This document shows, in pieces, positions 1 through 10,489 of a stretch of DNA of 64,000 nt. Origin of the DNA: Culex pipiens pallens (Eukaryota > Arthropoda > Insecta > Diptera > Culicidae); the NCBI RefSeq assembly GCF_016801865.2, contig NC_068937.1:8636207-8700206 (forward strand), read 5' to 3'. Within the stretch, counting starts at the first letter, position 1, and the number at the start of each line of letters is the position of its first letter. Below the pieces are notes generated by a model, which did no database searches, was not told where the DNA came from, and saw nothing but the letters and a program-made list of their open reading frames with translations. The translations under genes were made by a program, and so were the position numbers.

Positions 1-254
1 TAAACTTATTTGGAGATAACGTGAAGATTTTCCCTTATCCCCTGTAAAAAAGTGGAGTATCAATACGTCTCCGAAATCCCTTTCCTTGTCCCTGGTGCGT
101 GGTGGAGATGGGTTGGGTGTTGAATCGCAACCTGAGTGAGAGCAATCATCATCCAAGTGAAGCTTCAGGTGGTTGGTGCCTTCCTCACATTTAGCTAATT
201 TACTATCCTGGTATCCCAAGTAGCAAGTAACACATCGCTTGTTATTTTTTGTTG
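1..254. other. Intergenic sequence with a MITE-end fragment
   Basis: No gene is seen. Positions 168-188 (GGTGGTTGGTGCCTTCCTCAC) closely match the outer end of the element at 10432-11985, so this is probably an old terminal remnant of that family. The rest is unremarkable AT-rich sequence. Confidence 0.4.
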
Positions 255-905
255 AACAATTGCTGCACAAGAGCAACTCTCTACGAAATCGGCCGATTTC
301 GACCATTTTTATTTTTTGCATTATTTGATTAGGCTCAAACTTTGTGGGGGCCTTCCCTATGACCAAATAAGCTATTTTGCGTCATTGGTTCACCCATACA
401 AGTCTCCATACAATTTTGGCAGCTGTCCATACAAAAATGGTATGTAAATATTCAAACAGCTGTAACTTTTGAGTGAATTTTCTGATCAATTTGGTGTCTT
501 CGGCAAAGTTGTAGGTATTGTTGAGGACTTTTGAGAAAAAATAGGTAAACAGAAAAAAATTTGCTGATTTTTTAATCAACTTTTTTTTTACTAAAACTCA
601 ATTTCCCAAAATACGTATTTTTTTGATTTTCGAGATTTTTTGATATGTTTTAGGGGACAAAAATCCGCAACTTTTGAGCCATAGAGAAACATGGTCAAAA
701 AATCTGCCGCCGAGTTATGAATTTTTGAAAAAATAGTGATTTTTGGAAAAATCGAGGTTTCATGCAAAAACAAGTTTGACATTATTTTTTAATGCAAAAT
801 TGAATTTGCAATCGAAAAGTACTCTACAGATTTTTTGATAAAGGGCTCCGTTTTCAAGATATAGCCACCGAAAGTTTGATTTTAGCGAAATATTTGCAGT
901 TTTTC
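255..905. repeat. Dispersed AT-rich repeat, family R1
   Basis: A block beginning near CGGCCGATTTCGACC and running through oligo-T/oligo-A tracts. Diverged copies are seen at 8715-8885 (continuing at 9157 after a SINE insertion) and at about 12190-12600, sharing phrases such as GCTCAAACTT, CATACAAGTCTC, GGCAGCTGT and GAATTTGCAATC. From memory this kind of sequence is common in mosquito genomes, but I cannot name the family. The two short reverse-strand frames here have no coding character. Confidence 0.6.
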
Positions 906-920
906 AATTTTTAAAAATAG

Positions 921-1391
921 TGACCATGAGTGGCCATTTCTAAAAATATATTTTTTTGAAAAGTTCAGAAAATTTGCTATAAAATTGTCTAAGAGACATT
1001 GAAGATTGGACCTCGGGTTGCTGAGATAGAGCCGCTTTAAGAAAAAGAAACACGAAAATTGAAGTTTTCTAAATCTCACCAAAACAACCCACCATTTTCT
1101 AATGACGATATCTCAGCAACTAATGGTCCGATTTTCAATGTTAATACATGAAACATTCGTGAAATTTTCCGATCTTTTCGATTTTTTTTTTGAATTTTTT
1201 TAAATCAAGACTAGCATTTGATGGGTTGTTTTGGTGAGATTTAGAAAACTTAAATTTTCGTGTTTCTTTTTCTTAAAGCGGCTCTATCTAAGCAACCCGA
1301 GGTCCAATCTTCAATATCTTGTAGACAATTTTATAGCAAATTTTCTGAACTTTTCAAAAAAAATATTTTTAGAAATGGCCACTCATGGTCA
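921..1391. repeat. Foldback (long inverted repeat) element
   Basis: The left arm (about 921-1093) is the reverse complement of the right arm (about 1220-1391) with only scattered mismatches. The spacer is about 126 bp. The same translated shadow appears on both strands in the arms, which is how the symmetry shows itself. A transcript would form a hairpin of about 170 bp. No target-site duplication could be fixed. Confidence 0.85.
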
Positions 1392-1860
1392 TGGTAACGT
1401 TTTTATACGTTACTTATTGAACAAGTGTCATAAAATTTGGTCAGTTGTTCACATTTTGACCTAAAAACCATTGTTCAACATGGTTGTGTAACACAAATGC
1501 CAAATATAGCAAGGGATTACGAATAGTTCATTTTCAAGTTTATTCTGACTGAAATGAAACATGCTTGTAGAACTCGAAAAGCAATGTGAAATTTGCAGAC
1601 ATGATGTTTCATTTCAGTTTGCTAAACATGATAACATAGTAGATTTGATCTTTGGCTTTGGCTGGGATTTCTCGTAAAAAAGTTGTTTATGTGTAGTTCC
1701 CATGTGTTTTAAAAATCGAGCAAGAACATGTTGACGAAACAAGCACAGATAGTTCTAAAAATAGAAACAGCTTATGTTCAAAATAAGTTTTGGCAAACAG
1801 TTGGTGAACTTGGTAAATCTAAATGACCGCAGACTTCTTATTGACGTTTAGGCCTGCTCT
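1392..1860. other. AT-rich intergenic sequence
   Basis: I see no gene, clear repeat or signal here. Confidence 0.5.
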
Positions 1861-2229
1861 GCCGTTTTACGGCGATATGATGTATACGCCATTGAGGTGA
1901 TTTTGCTGTAGACACGATTTTCTGTTTTTGTTCATTTTTTCAATTTAAAATGACTAATTTAAGGTCTGCTCTGTAGAAACTGTTAAAAAGTACAATAAAA
2001 ATGTGGCCCCTACAAAATTTCTTGTTTTTTCCTATTCTCTACGATTTTAAACCACTAACATCATTTGGCCGAAAAAATAGCAATAAAAAATCACTACTTT
2101 TCCTTCCCAATGATGTATGTATACATTGTTCGATCAAAGCAGGTTATATTTTTTGTCAGCTATTTTGACAGCTGAGCGGATCCCTTAATGCATTGTCCAC
2201 GTGGATACTTTAAGGGGGGGAGGGTATTA

Positions 2230-2382
2230 GGGAGCGTTCTTTTATTACGTAACGCAGTTGTGGGGAGGGGGGAGGGGTCGGAGGCCGTGTTACGCTCCAT
2301 ACAAAAATTTTAAAAATTTTATGGAAATTTGGTATGGTCTAAAATTCCGATTTTTAGCGTTACGCAATAAAAGAACGCTCCC
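2230..2382. mobile_element. 153-bp MITE with 26-bp TIRs
   Basis: The ends at 2230-2255 and 2357-2382 are inverted repeats matching at 25 of 26 positions (GGGAGCGTTCTTTTATTACG...). A lone copy of the same end recurs at 23180-23208. Internally it is G-rich, then AT-rich, with no coding capacity. Confidence 0.8.
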
Positions 2383-2491
2383 TTGGCGATTGTCTACGCT
2401 CCACAAACACATTTTTTGCATGAACAATTGTCCACAAGGGAGGTGGGTGGGTCTAGAATTTTCAAAAAAGTGTCTACGTGGATGTGGATAA

Positions 2492-2643
2492 GGTGTCATC
2501 CATTAAGTATGTCCCATTAAAATCAGCCAAAATTTACTGCACCCCCCTTTGTCACGATTTCCCTATGCTTTTAACACGCAATGTCACACTTGCTCAATAC
2601 CCCCCTCTTCCCACAGAACGTGACGTACTTTATGGATGACGCC
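2492..2643. mobile_element. 152-bp MITE with 22-bp TIRs
   Basis: The ends at 2492-2513 and 2622-2643 match in inverted orientation at 19 of 22 positions, around the phrase GTCATCCATAAAGTACGTC. That phrase is familiar to me from mosquito intergenic DNA (recollection, not searched). It is nested in the 1861-3549 element next to the preceding MITE. Confidence 0.75.
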
Positions 2644-2777
2644 TAATGGACGTCCCCTTAAGGATTAAATCGAAATAATGTAATACAATATTGCCCAGTC
2701 TTGATTTGGTCCCAAAAACCTCAAATCAACATTCAAACAGTATTGAATTTGACTTCTATCAATTGTATGTATACATG

Positions 2778-3358
2778 AGGGTGGGTACGGATTTTGAAAA
2801 GTTCTTAGTAATATTACTTTTTATTACTTTTTGAACTGTAAAATTATCATGTATGGTGATCCTGATACTATTTAGCTGTATTCTGAACCTCCAAATAAGA
2901 AAAAAAAACTGTTATGGTGTAAATTTTACAATCACGTGGTAGCTGTTTGACATGTGGCGTCGCGGTGTTCATCAAGCATTCATAGCATGCTAAGGAAAAT
3001 TTGATGCTTTTCTGGGGAAAACCGTTGGTTCCGAAAACCCCGGATGTATTGCCGTTGAGCTCGATGGGGGTTGAACGAATCGACCTGGTCTCTTAGGGAA
3101 AGTTGTTCCCCGGACGATTCCGCTCATTTCTGGCCATCCTAGAAGTTTCTACATGTTTTCCCCAGGCCTGTAGGAGCGAATGAACGAAAATTCAAAATTT
3201 CCCATAGTAAATCCCATGTAAACTTGAACTCGCTTGAGACAAGCCAGTTTTCAACCAAATGAGCTAAAATTTGGCGTGAGAGTCCCTATGGGTATGCCCT
3301 ACAAGGAGAACCACACCAGAACTTGATCTGAGAACTTTTCAAAATCCGTACCCACCCT
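2778..3358. mobile_element. 581-bp TIR element
   Basis: 28-bp inverted ends at 2778-2805 and 3331-3358 (AGGGTGGGTACGGATTTTGA...). Both sides are flanked by TATGTATACAT-like sequence of the outer element, so it inserted into or between the outer element's symmetric parts. The interior (2960-3330) is more complex sequence without an open frame of note. Confidence 0.75.
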
Positions 3359-3549
3359 AGTATACATACATCATGATGAGTAAAATTGGCGTATACATCA
3401 TTGTTTGTTTGCTTTATAAAATGGGCCCCAGAGCAGTTTTTTGAAAAAAATCTTTCGTCAGGAGGTAGCTTTTAAGATTCTTTATCAGACTGTACAATAA
3501 AATTGAAAATGTCCAAAATGGCGTATACATCATATCGCCGTAAAACGGC

Positions 3550-4002
3550 AGTGCTCATCCCACATAAAAAGATGCAGACGCGCGCCCGGACTTGACATTT
3601 GGAGTGATCTTGGGTTCGATACTTGCCCTAAGGATTCTTCATCAAAAAGGAAAACTGAAAATGCAGCACTCAAACATGATTGAAAAAAATGAGCTCCAAA
3701 AGAAATTTATGATTTTTTATGGTTGATATTTTAATTATTCATGGTAGTACTACTAGTAGTTAAAGTATTGTGACATTACTCACATAACAAGTATTAAATA
3801 AAGAAAAAAATCTATTAAGCGAACACCAGGAACGTAAAAAAACATCTTTAGCTGTCTTGTCTGTCACGATATGTTCTTAAACGGTTCTTAAAACGTTTGC
3901 CTAACTCACCTCAGAATCTTAAAGGCAGGATGTTGTTGAACGGTTCTGACAACGTTTACCTAACCCGGTTCAGAATCTTTAAGTCAAGAGTTCTTATGAC
4001 AT
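3550..4002. other. AT-rich intergenic sequence with a degenerate short duplication
   Basis: Two imperfect copies of an ACGGTTCT..AACGTTT..CTAAC..CAGAATCTT phrase lie about 70 bp apart (3880-3925 and 3938-3985). No gene is seen. Confidence 0.5.
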
Positions 4003-4489
4003 GTTTAACAAACTTTTTTTTCATAAAATTATTTTTATTATGTCCTTTTCGGTACTGGGACCTGGTTAGAAGCAGTGCGTGGCCGAATGGTTACGCTGTC
4101 CGCTTTGTAAGCGGATGATTCTGGGTTCGATTCCCATCTGCTCCAACCTTCCATCGGATGAGGAAGTAAAATGTCGGTCCCGGCCTTGGTTGTTAGGCCG
4201 TTAAATCATTCCAGGTGTAGGAGTAGTCTCCATGCCATAAGTACAAACAACACACCAAACCAAGCCTACTCCGGTGGAATCGCTGGCGGCGGTTGGACTC
4301 GCAATCCAAAGGTCGTTAGTTCAAACACTGGGGTGGAAGGTTCCTTGGAGTTGAAAGAGGTTTGGGTGCTCTCCCCATTCAAGCCTTCGGACTCCTAGGT
4401 TCGAGCAGAAACCACAAAAGACCCGGGGGTCGTTAATGTGGATGGTTTGATTTTTGACCTGGTTAGGACCGAGTCGGCGTTTAACAAAC
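4003..4489 (-). mobile_element. Non-LTR retroelement 3' fragment with 11-bp TSD, interrupted by a SINE
   Basis: An 11-bp direct repeat GTTTAACAAAC flanks the insert at 4003-4013 and 4479-4489. Read on the minus strand the insert is a short 3' end closing in a TAAAAATAATTTTATG/poly-A tail. It matches the plus-strand copy at about 59517-59576. It is 5'-truncated at the GCCGACTCGG phrase and is split by the SINE at 4069-4455. A perfect TSD plus tail shows target-primed retrotransposition; which LINE supplied the machinery is not known to me. Confidence 0.85.
4069..4455 (+). mobile_element. tRNA-derived SINE with two tRNA-like regions
   Basis: A 10-bp TSD GACCTGGTTA lies at 4059-4068 and 4456-4465. 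The 5' head (about 4070-4144) has an A box TGGCCGAATGG at 4080-4090 and a consensus B box GGTTCGATTCC at 4124-4134. The anticodon arm is TCCGC-TTTGTAA-GCGGA, so the anticodon at 4106-4108 reads TGT. A second, weaker tRNA-like stretch (about 4272-4345) has an anticodon-type stem TTGGA/TCCAA. The 3' end is GTGGATGGTTTGATTTTT. Published Culex Twin SINEs are said to carry two tRNA units, but the spacing here is longer than I recall for Twin, so I do not assign that name. Confidence 0.85.
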
Positions 4490-4898
4490 GTTCTCTATAC
4501 CAGTATAACTTGCACTAACATACTGCGCACATTTGTAAACGGATGAAGAGATGTTCAACAACAGAAAAACGTGCGCTTTTTCCAGCGTTCAAGAGTTCCC
4601 AGGGACGTTGGGAAAACATTGTAAATAAGTTCAACATCCAGTTCGGAAATCTCTTGGCGAACAAAGTGTGCTGCTTGGAATATTTGTTTTGATCGGGATA
4701 TGGCTTTCTCAGTCGGTTAAAAGAATCAAGCGATACTCGTATTAAAACTGCCCGACGTTTCGACCGGTTTTGTCGGTCTTCTTCAGGGGAAACTGTAAAT
4801 TTATTCAAAAAATTGACAAAGGGAAAACAACGAATATCAACGGTAGGGTGTCCGGTTTGTACACGGATAGAAATCCTGTAAGCAAATCCGGTAACCAG
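4490..4898 (-). mobile_element. Penelope-like retroelement fragment (tentative)
   Basis: On the minus strand 4751-4789 holds the phrase CTGAAGAAGACCG, a 7-nt loop, then CGGTCGAAACGTCGGG. This is the signature seen in the long terminal repeats of insect Penelope-like elements. The 97-residue minus-strand frame spanning 4515-4808 shows no reverse-transcriptase motif and is not offered as a gene. Confidence 0.45.
4751..4789 (-). ncRNA. Hammerhead-ribozyme-like core, probably inactive
   Basis: Minus strand in order: CCC (stem I), CTGAAGA where an active core has CUGAUGA, an extra A, GACCG/CGGTC stem II around a 7-nt loop, GAAA, a single C-G pair in place of stem III, then UC and GGG closing stem I. 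The U-to-A change in the catalytic core argues against activity. Hammerheads are established components of Penelope-like element LTRs. Confidence 0.4.
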
Positions 4899-5395
4899 TG
4901 TTGCAAATGAGTCATAGAAAAGCTATCAATTGATTATCTCTGCACCAAGAACATCCGAGAGTATAGCGACCGTCGCCATAGCTTGTGAGATCTCTTCTTG
5001 TGTCTCGTGATTCCCAGCGATGGCATTCTCTCTCTATCACTCCTCTCCTTTTCCTCGACTATGCGCTCTCACCGCTGAGTCTCTCAATCTCTCCGAAAAC
5101 TGCAATGAGAGAACGCGAGATGGCGATTAGGAGCCGACCACGCATGACGTCCCGTTAAACTGCGTTTGCGAAATTGTTTTGTGGCCAAACGCTGTTGCGG
5201 TAGGATGATCGCGGAAGCGGGAATGAGAGAGAAAAGGAAAATGTAAATCGCGAGTGTGTAAACACGAAAACGTGTTCGGCTATGTTCGGCGCCGAGAGTT
5301 TCAATAGGGAGAGAAGAGCAGTTGTATTTTAGGCATGAATATTCAGGCGGGATAATTGTAGTTGCTGAGAGCTGATATTTTGATATTTTTACAAC
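4899..5395. mobile_element. Possible solo LTR
   Basis: It starts TGTTGCAAAT and ends ATTTTTACAAC, the kind of inverted short ends found in Bel/Pao-type LTRs. The body is CT-rich and of normal complexity (TCTCTCAATCTCTCC and similar), unlike the surrounding AT-rich DNA. No second LTR, primer site or TSD is confirmed. The 114-residue reverse frame here has no recognisable domain. Confidence 0.25.
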
Positions 5396-5552
5396 CCTGC
5401 TGAAGACTATTTGAACATTTTCCTGCATTTAAATATAATAGTTTTTTTTTTAGTGTGAGCTATTTTTTTCTTCAAAAATAGATTTATGAAAACAAATAAT
5501 TGAAAAACAACTGCAATTTACAACCATTTTCTGTAGATATTTTTTTTATATA

Positions 5553-5999
5553 CCCGAGCAGACGGAAATAACGCAGGAATAACATTTTTTGATATTGGAA
5601 AATACCAGGCCAATAACATTTTTTGTTATTTATAACAAGATTTGTTATTCGCCGTTATGATTTTTTTGTTATTGGATTGTTATTGTAATAACAGACTAAT
5701 AACATTTTAAGTGATTGTTCGAACAAATCTTTGTTATTATTTTTTGTTATTTTAACAACTAATCCGATCATCTCAATAACAGTTTGAGGTATTCTTCCAT
5801 AACAAAAAATGTTATTCTCAAGTTGTTCTGGCCTTTAATCAATATCAGAACGATAACAAATTTTGTTATGATAACATAAACTGTTATTGAACTCTTATGC
5901 AAAAATTTATTTTGCAAGAATATTCCATAACACTTTCTGTTATTTTAACAGTATTTTTTATTGAAATGGCATGAATTTAGTTATTACCGTCTGTTCGGG
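5553..5999. mobile_element. 447-bp TA-flanked MITE, CCCGAGCAGACGG family
   Basis: TIRs CCCGAGCAGACGGAAATAAC (5553-5572) and the complement near 5980-5999, with TA duplicated at 5551-5552 and 6000-6001. The interior is packed with TAACAAAATTTGTTATT-type palindromic words. TA target and TIR form suggest a Tc1/mariner-class non-autonomous element. A 3-kb relative with the same ends lies at 36745-39770. Confidence 0.85.
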
Positions 6000-6001
6000 T
6001 A

Positions 6002-8625
6002 CAGCAATTCCATTTGAAAAGAGCACAAACCAAAAAAAAAAAGTTCTACGATCGGGCTCAAAATTTTTCTGCGGGTTTCTTGGCCAAAATAATTGTACTC
6101 ATATTTTTGTTTTGTTTGACCGTTAGGGTGACTTACATCGTGCTAGGGTGGTCCCAAAAACGGGTATTTAGATTTGCTGGGGAAATAGATTTGCTGCTAT
6201 AATAAACACGTTCTGTATAGTTGACCATTCTCTGCCTTTTTCCGAAGTTTGGTTGAATTTGATTGCCGGAGTCCCGAGTTGTAATTACAAATGTTTACGG
6301 CAGTCTAATAGTCTTCGTGCGTCAAACGCGTTCTGACCTGAAATCCCTTTGGCCAGTTGCCGCACTTACGGCAGTTTCCAGGGTGTGTCAAGATAGCACG
6401 ATCAGATCGAAACTTCTTTCATATGGAGAGTGACAACAATGCACGGAGGTTTTTTTTCGGTTTTTCATGAATATCTCAGGATTGAAATCGAATATTGGGG
6501 ATCTGTGAAGGTCAAAAGGTGAGACTGCACAAAATGGCGTTCTTAACTCAATTTGGCCCAAAATGCACGTGCGACAAGGTGAATTTTTCATAATGTTGTT
6601 GGTGACATGTGAGTTTGGGTGCAGCTTTTGAATGGGCATCGAATTTCGGGAAATTGCACCAGATTTTGGCAAAATAAGGGAAAGAGGCAAGCTTTATGTG
6701 CGGTGGCCAAATAGTCGATACTCAAGGAACCACTGTTAAATAAACGATGAAAATTCACGTTTCCGGTGCACTTTTAATGTTGCGAGGAAAGCCAGAATCA
6801 TGTTTGGTTGGATGGAGTTGGGATAAGTGAGTGATGTTTCTGAAAGTTTTTCGAGCAATTGCTATTTAGTGAAAATGGTCTTGCAAGTTATCTATAGCAA
6901 AAATTTCTGATTTTTTAAAATTAGTTTCGGGAATTTCTGACATCCCTCCCGATTCCCTGATTAAAATAAAAAGCACACGAAAAAAAATAGAACGCAACAT
7001 TTGCGCACAGCCATAACAAGCAAAGAAATGTTTGCCGTGTATTGGGTAATTTGTGTGGCCGAACTCGATAATGAATCCTACATTATCCTGAAGTCCTGAT
7101 GATGATGGCGCGCTCGGATGTCCCCAAATACTGAGCTGGTTGTTTTTTTTTCGCTCGCTTTTTTTTGCCACTCACTCAACCCAATTCACCATTCAATTTG
7201 TATACTGTGTGGACACACTGCATTTCCCGTTAATTTCGAGAGATTTTCCGGTGTGGCACACACACACCGACGATGATGATGGCTCGCTGATGCTTATTAT
7301 AATATATGGCAGTGGATGGAATGAAAAACGAGCTTGCGAGCGAGGACCAAAAAAAAGCTCCACGCCATCCCCGAAATTAAGCTCCCCAGGGGGGTGTTTA
7401 ACCCCCACCCTCCTTTCCCCCTTTTGGTAATGATGTGTTATTTTTTGTGTGCACTTTCATTGAGTTTTTTTTTCTGTTGTGTATTTGTATACACAGTTCT
7501 GATAGCGCGCGCACATCACATTCGTGTGTGTTTTTTTCACTCTCTCTCAGAGGCCATCCGGTTGCCTACATGCGGGGGTATTAAATTGTCTGGCTGGAAA
7601 ATTAGTCTTAATTGAAAAAAGTTTTTATCGGAAGTTTACGTTTTTTTAATTCGATTTCACGGTTTTATCGGCTTACAGCGACAGCGCAGTCACGAAATAC
7701 GGCAGTCGTCGTCGTCGTTAGTGGGTCTGTTTGAGTGCGATTTTGGTGGGTTTTATTCGGTGGGACAATTGAAGAAAAAAAAAATACTGCAACATTCATC
7801 ATTTGAGGGGTCCGGTTGACAAAGCGACTAAACCACTTTCATTGATAGAAGAAAAAACATGTTGAGAGTTTCCAATTGGAGAAAAGATGATTTATTGAGA
7901 AAGAGAAAAAAAAAGAAGTGAAGACGTTATACCTGCTTTTTTGCTCAATGAATTCATTCAGAGTTTGGATATCCTTTCATGTTGAGATTTATTGCTATCA
8001 ATGACATTCCTGAGCCCTTTTGGGGCAAATAGTATGTTGTCAGAATTAATTTACGGCGTGATTTTTTCCTAGTGCTTTTTTATACTCATAAACAACATAT
8101 TATTCAATACATGCTTGCAAACTTCAAGAACAACAAGGATAAATTTATTTGATTTTTATTTGGTATTGCTTGAATGCCCATTTTGAGAGTAGGATTTTTA
8201 AATGACTTTTTTGATGTGTTTGTTATGTTTTTAGATGATAATTGAAAAAAAAGGTTTAAAACCCCCCAACAACTAAATATGCATTTATTTTTTCTTTCAT
8301 AAAATTACCATTAACGCATTTTGATGCAAAGCTGAATATACTTTAGAAAATTAACAATTTTTTATACTCATGATTTAAAACATGCTTCCAAATACAGACT
8401 TCAAGAGTAACAAACACAATGGCTTTCATAATTAGATTTAAGTACATAAAAAAAATGATGTAGAAATCGATGCTAGAGTTTCAAAAAGTGTTATGGCTCA
8501 TGTCAATGCACATAATGCTATATGAAATGTAAACGACGAAATGTCAATTTGGTTTGTAAGATTTTTCAAATCCGCTTTAATTAAATTTAGTGTTTGACCA
8601 TCATTGTGTCAAATGTCATGTGCTT
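6002..8625. other. Intergenic sequence, mostly unique
   Basis: No supported gene. 6209-6865 and 6866-7615 are of normal complexity with simple tracts (CACACACA near 7256, GTCGTCGTC near 7707, CTCTCTC near 7540). 7616-8625 is AT-rich. Short frames on both strands are unconvincing: no domain, no codon structure, and they overlap each other. Confidence 0.5.
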
Positions 8626-8692
8626 TCTATTACGGACTTTAGGAGTAACATACTAGTTCTAATTTGATAAGGATGCTCATCAAGGTAAGTTA
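8626..8692 (+). repeat. Composite module, partial (A plus donor word)
   Basis: Motif A as TATTACGGACTTT (8628-8640), followed about 42 bp later by CAAGGTAAGTTA (8681-8692). This is the leftmost + strand copy. There is no C block. Confidence 0.6.
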
Positions 8693-8714
8693 AAAACCCT
8701 ATTCCAGGTACGGT

Positions 8715-9185
8715 CAGAATCCAGTTAGAAATGAGCAATTCTCGACAAAATCGGCTGACTTTGTGCATTTTTATTTTTTTATTCGGCTCAAACTTCGTGA
8801 AGGCTTTTCCTATAAACAAAGAAGCCATTTTGTGTGATTGGTTCTCCCATACAAGTCTCAATAAAATGTTGGCAGCTGTGCATATAGCAATGCGTGGCCG
8901 AATGGTGGATGTGTGTGCAAACAAAATGATGAGAAATGGTCTCGTAAAATAGAAATTATGCATTAAATTTGATCTCTTTGGTCAGTAAATGGCATAAATT
9001 TGCGTGCTTACTCATATTTTTGGAGCTTTAATCGAGCATCAAACTCTCCATATGGCGAAGATAGGTGTTTGATTAGAAAGGGAAAGGATAAGAATTTCCC
9101 CTAGAAGACCACAAAAGACCTGGGGTCGTTAAAGTGGATGGTTTGTTTTTTTTTTACATACAAAGATGGTACGTAAATATTAGAT
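8715..9185. repeat. Repeat R1, second copy, split by a SINE
   Basis: 8715-8885 aligns with 260-435 (shared GGCTCAAACTT, CCATACAAGTCTC, GGCAGCTGT). The homology resumes at about 9157 (CATACAAAGATGGTACGTAAATATT matches 432-450) after the SINE insertion. Confidence 0.7.
8885..9156 (+). mobile_element. Second SINE copy (same family as 4069-4455)
   Basis: The 5' end AGCAATGCGTGGCCGAATGG matches the head of the first SINE. The 3' end, from ACCACAAAAGACCTGGGGTC to GTGGATGGTTTG plus a T tail, matches its tail. The middle is deleted or rearranged, so the B box and second tRNA-like region are lost. It sits inside repeat R1, whose two halves define the insertion point; the TSD is short (CATA). Confidence 0.75.
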
Positions 9186-9413
9186 AATATGTATCGGATA
9201 TTTTTGGCCGTTTTCCAAATTTATCTTTTTTCACTTTTTTTTATAAAATCCATATGTTCAGTATCGGGAATTAGTAGGGAATTTCATTCTACAGAGAAAA
9301 GCTCGGGAATTTATCTGAAAAATCAAGATAACATTAAAACCTAAACTCCAAAGCTCGTGGAAAAGGGGGGAATTTCCATTTTAATTCTCTTAGTTAGCTC
9401 TTGAATACACATT

Positions 9414-9491
9414 TCGATGCCTCTGTGCTCTCTTATGCTAACTAGATAGGATTCCCAGCAAGCTTAATACAAGAGAGCACAGAGGCATCGA
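9414..9491. repeat. Perfect 21-bp hairpin
   Basis: TCGATGCCTCTGTGCTCTCTT (one arm, 9414-9434) is exactly complementary to 9471-9491, around a 36-nt loop. The size is compatible with a small foldback element or a miRNA-like precursor, but nothing else supports a miRNA. Confidence 0.7.
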
Positions 9492-9510
9492 TTTATTGAA
9501 CAAACAAATA

Positions 9511-9907
9511 CAGTCCACATTCGATGATCCGAGGTCTCCATTATCCGAAGTTTCGATTATCCGAAGGTTTGTATGGGACTTCGAATAATCGAATCATGAA
9601 CAAGAAATGTGTTTTTCGTATTTTTCCATTTTCTTTTCTTTTTAACATCAAATTCGAATTCTGCGACCCCATTTTAGTGAAATTTGAGATGTTGATTGTC
9701 TTTCAAATCACCAAATACATTTTTTCAATATTTCAGCATCGCCATTTTGATCGCCATCTTGAATTTAAAAATTCTACGTTAGAATAATTTATGGGCTCAA
9801 AAATCAAAAATAAGACAAAGAAAATATTTTTTTTTCGTGATTCGGTTATACGAAGATTCGATTACATGAAGTTTTTATTTAGCCTTCGGATAATAGAGTC
9901 TGGACTG
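9511..9907. mobile_element. 397-bp pogo/Tigger-like MITE
   Basis: The ends read CAGTCCACATTCGATGATCC... and ...CTTCGGATAATAGAGTCTGGACTG, inverted, with TA duplicated at 9509-9510 and 9908-9909. CAGT-beginning TIRs with TA targets and repeated ATTATCCGA words are typical of pogo/Tigger-derived MITEs. No transposase remains. Confidence 0.75.
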
Positions 9908-10431
9908 TATTTCAAATTTATAGTTAAACTTATACAAACACATTGAGGAACAAAACAAAAATGGAGTTTTCAACTGCTTTAAAAAATCTTCATCGGAAAA
10001 GAAATTTTCAAAAACAAAATTTGAGATGTTTTTGCAGAATTATGATTTGTTCAAAAAATTGCAGAGCTTCCAACTGAACGATAATTCAAAAGTTGACAAA
10101 TTTTAGTAATTAAAACACATTTTTTTGCGCAATTCCGTCTTGATATGAAAATTGAAATAAAGGGTAATGCTTTCAAAACTTTTGTTTTCTGCAATTCTTC
10201 GAGTCAACATATTTATATTATTATCGTTTTTTATAGACAGCTGCAAAAATTGAGCTTTTTCCAAGAAGTTGAAACAAGAATATTTTCATGAATGTTGTAA
10301 ACTATGTATTTTATTATGTCTTCTGTGCCCAAACTTAAAAATTCAAATTTTAAATACAAATGATTTTCGCAACGTTCTGACTGCCATTTCCTGTGTGATT
10401 TACAGAACTCTCTAAACAAAAAACTAATTAA
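9908..10431. other. AT-rich intergenic sequence
   Basis: Nothing recognised. Confidence 0.5.
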
Positions 10432-10489
10432 TCCACCTATGTGGTTGGAGCCTTCCTCACAACAATGGCTGTACACAAGTTTCATCTAT

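Larger units (their letters stand above)
1861..3549. mobile_element. 1.7-kb TIR element with nested insertions
   Basis: Perfect 33-bp terminal inverted repeats lie at 1861-1893 and 3517-3549. The outermost 13 bp (GCCGTTTTACGGC) are nearly palindromic on their own. Subterminal GTATACAT words at about 2115 and 3361 are also inverted. No transposase frame survives, so it is a non-autonomous element. Three smaller TIR elements lie inside it (2230-2382, 2492-2643, 2778-3358). Superfamily not assigned; the target-site duplication is not clear. Confidence 0.75.

Noticed and set aside
4070..4144. A functional tRNA-Thr(TGT) gene
   Set aside because: Boxes A and B and the anticodon arm are good, but the acceptor stem pairs at only about five positions, and the sequence is bounded by a TSD and continues into a SINE body.
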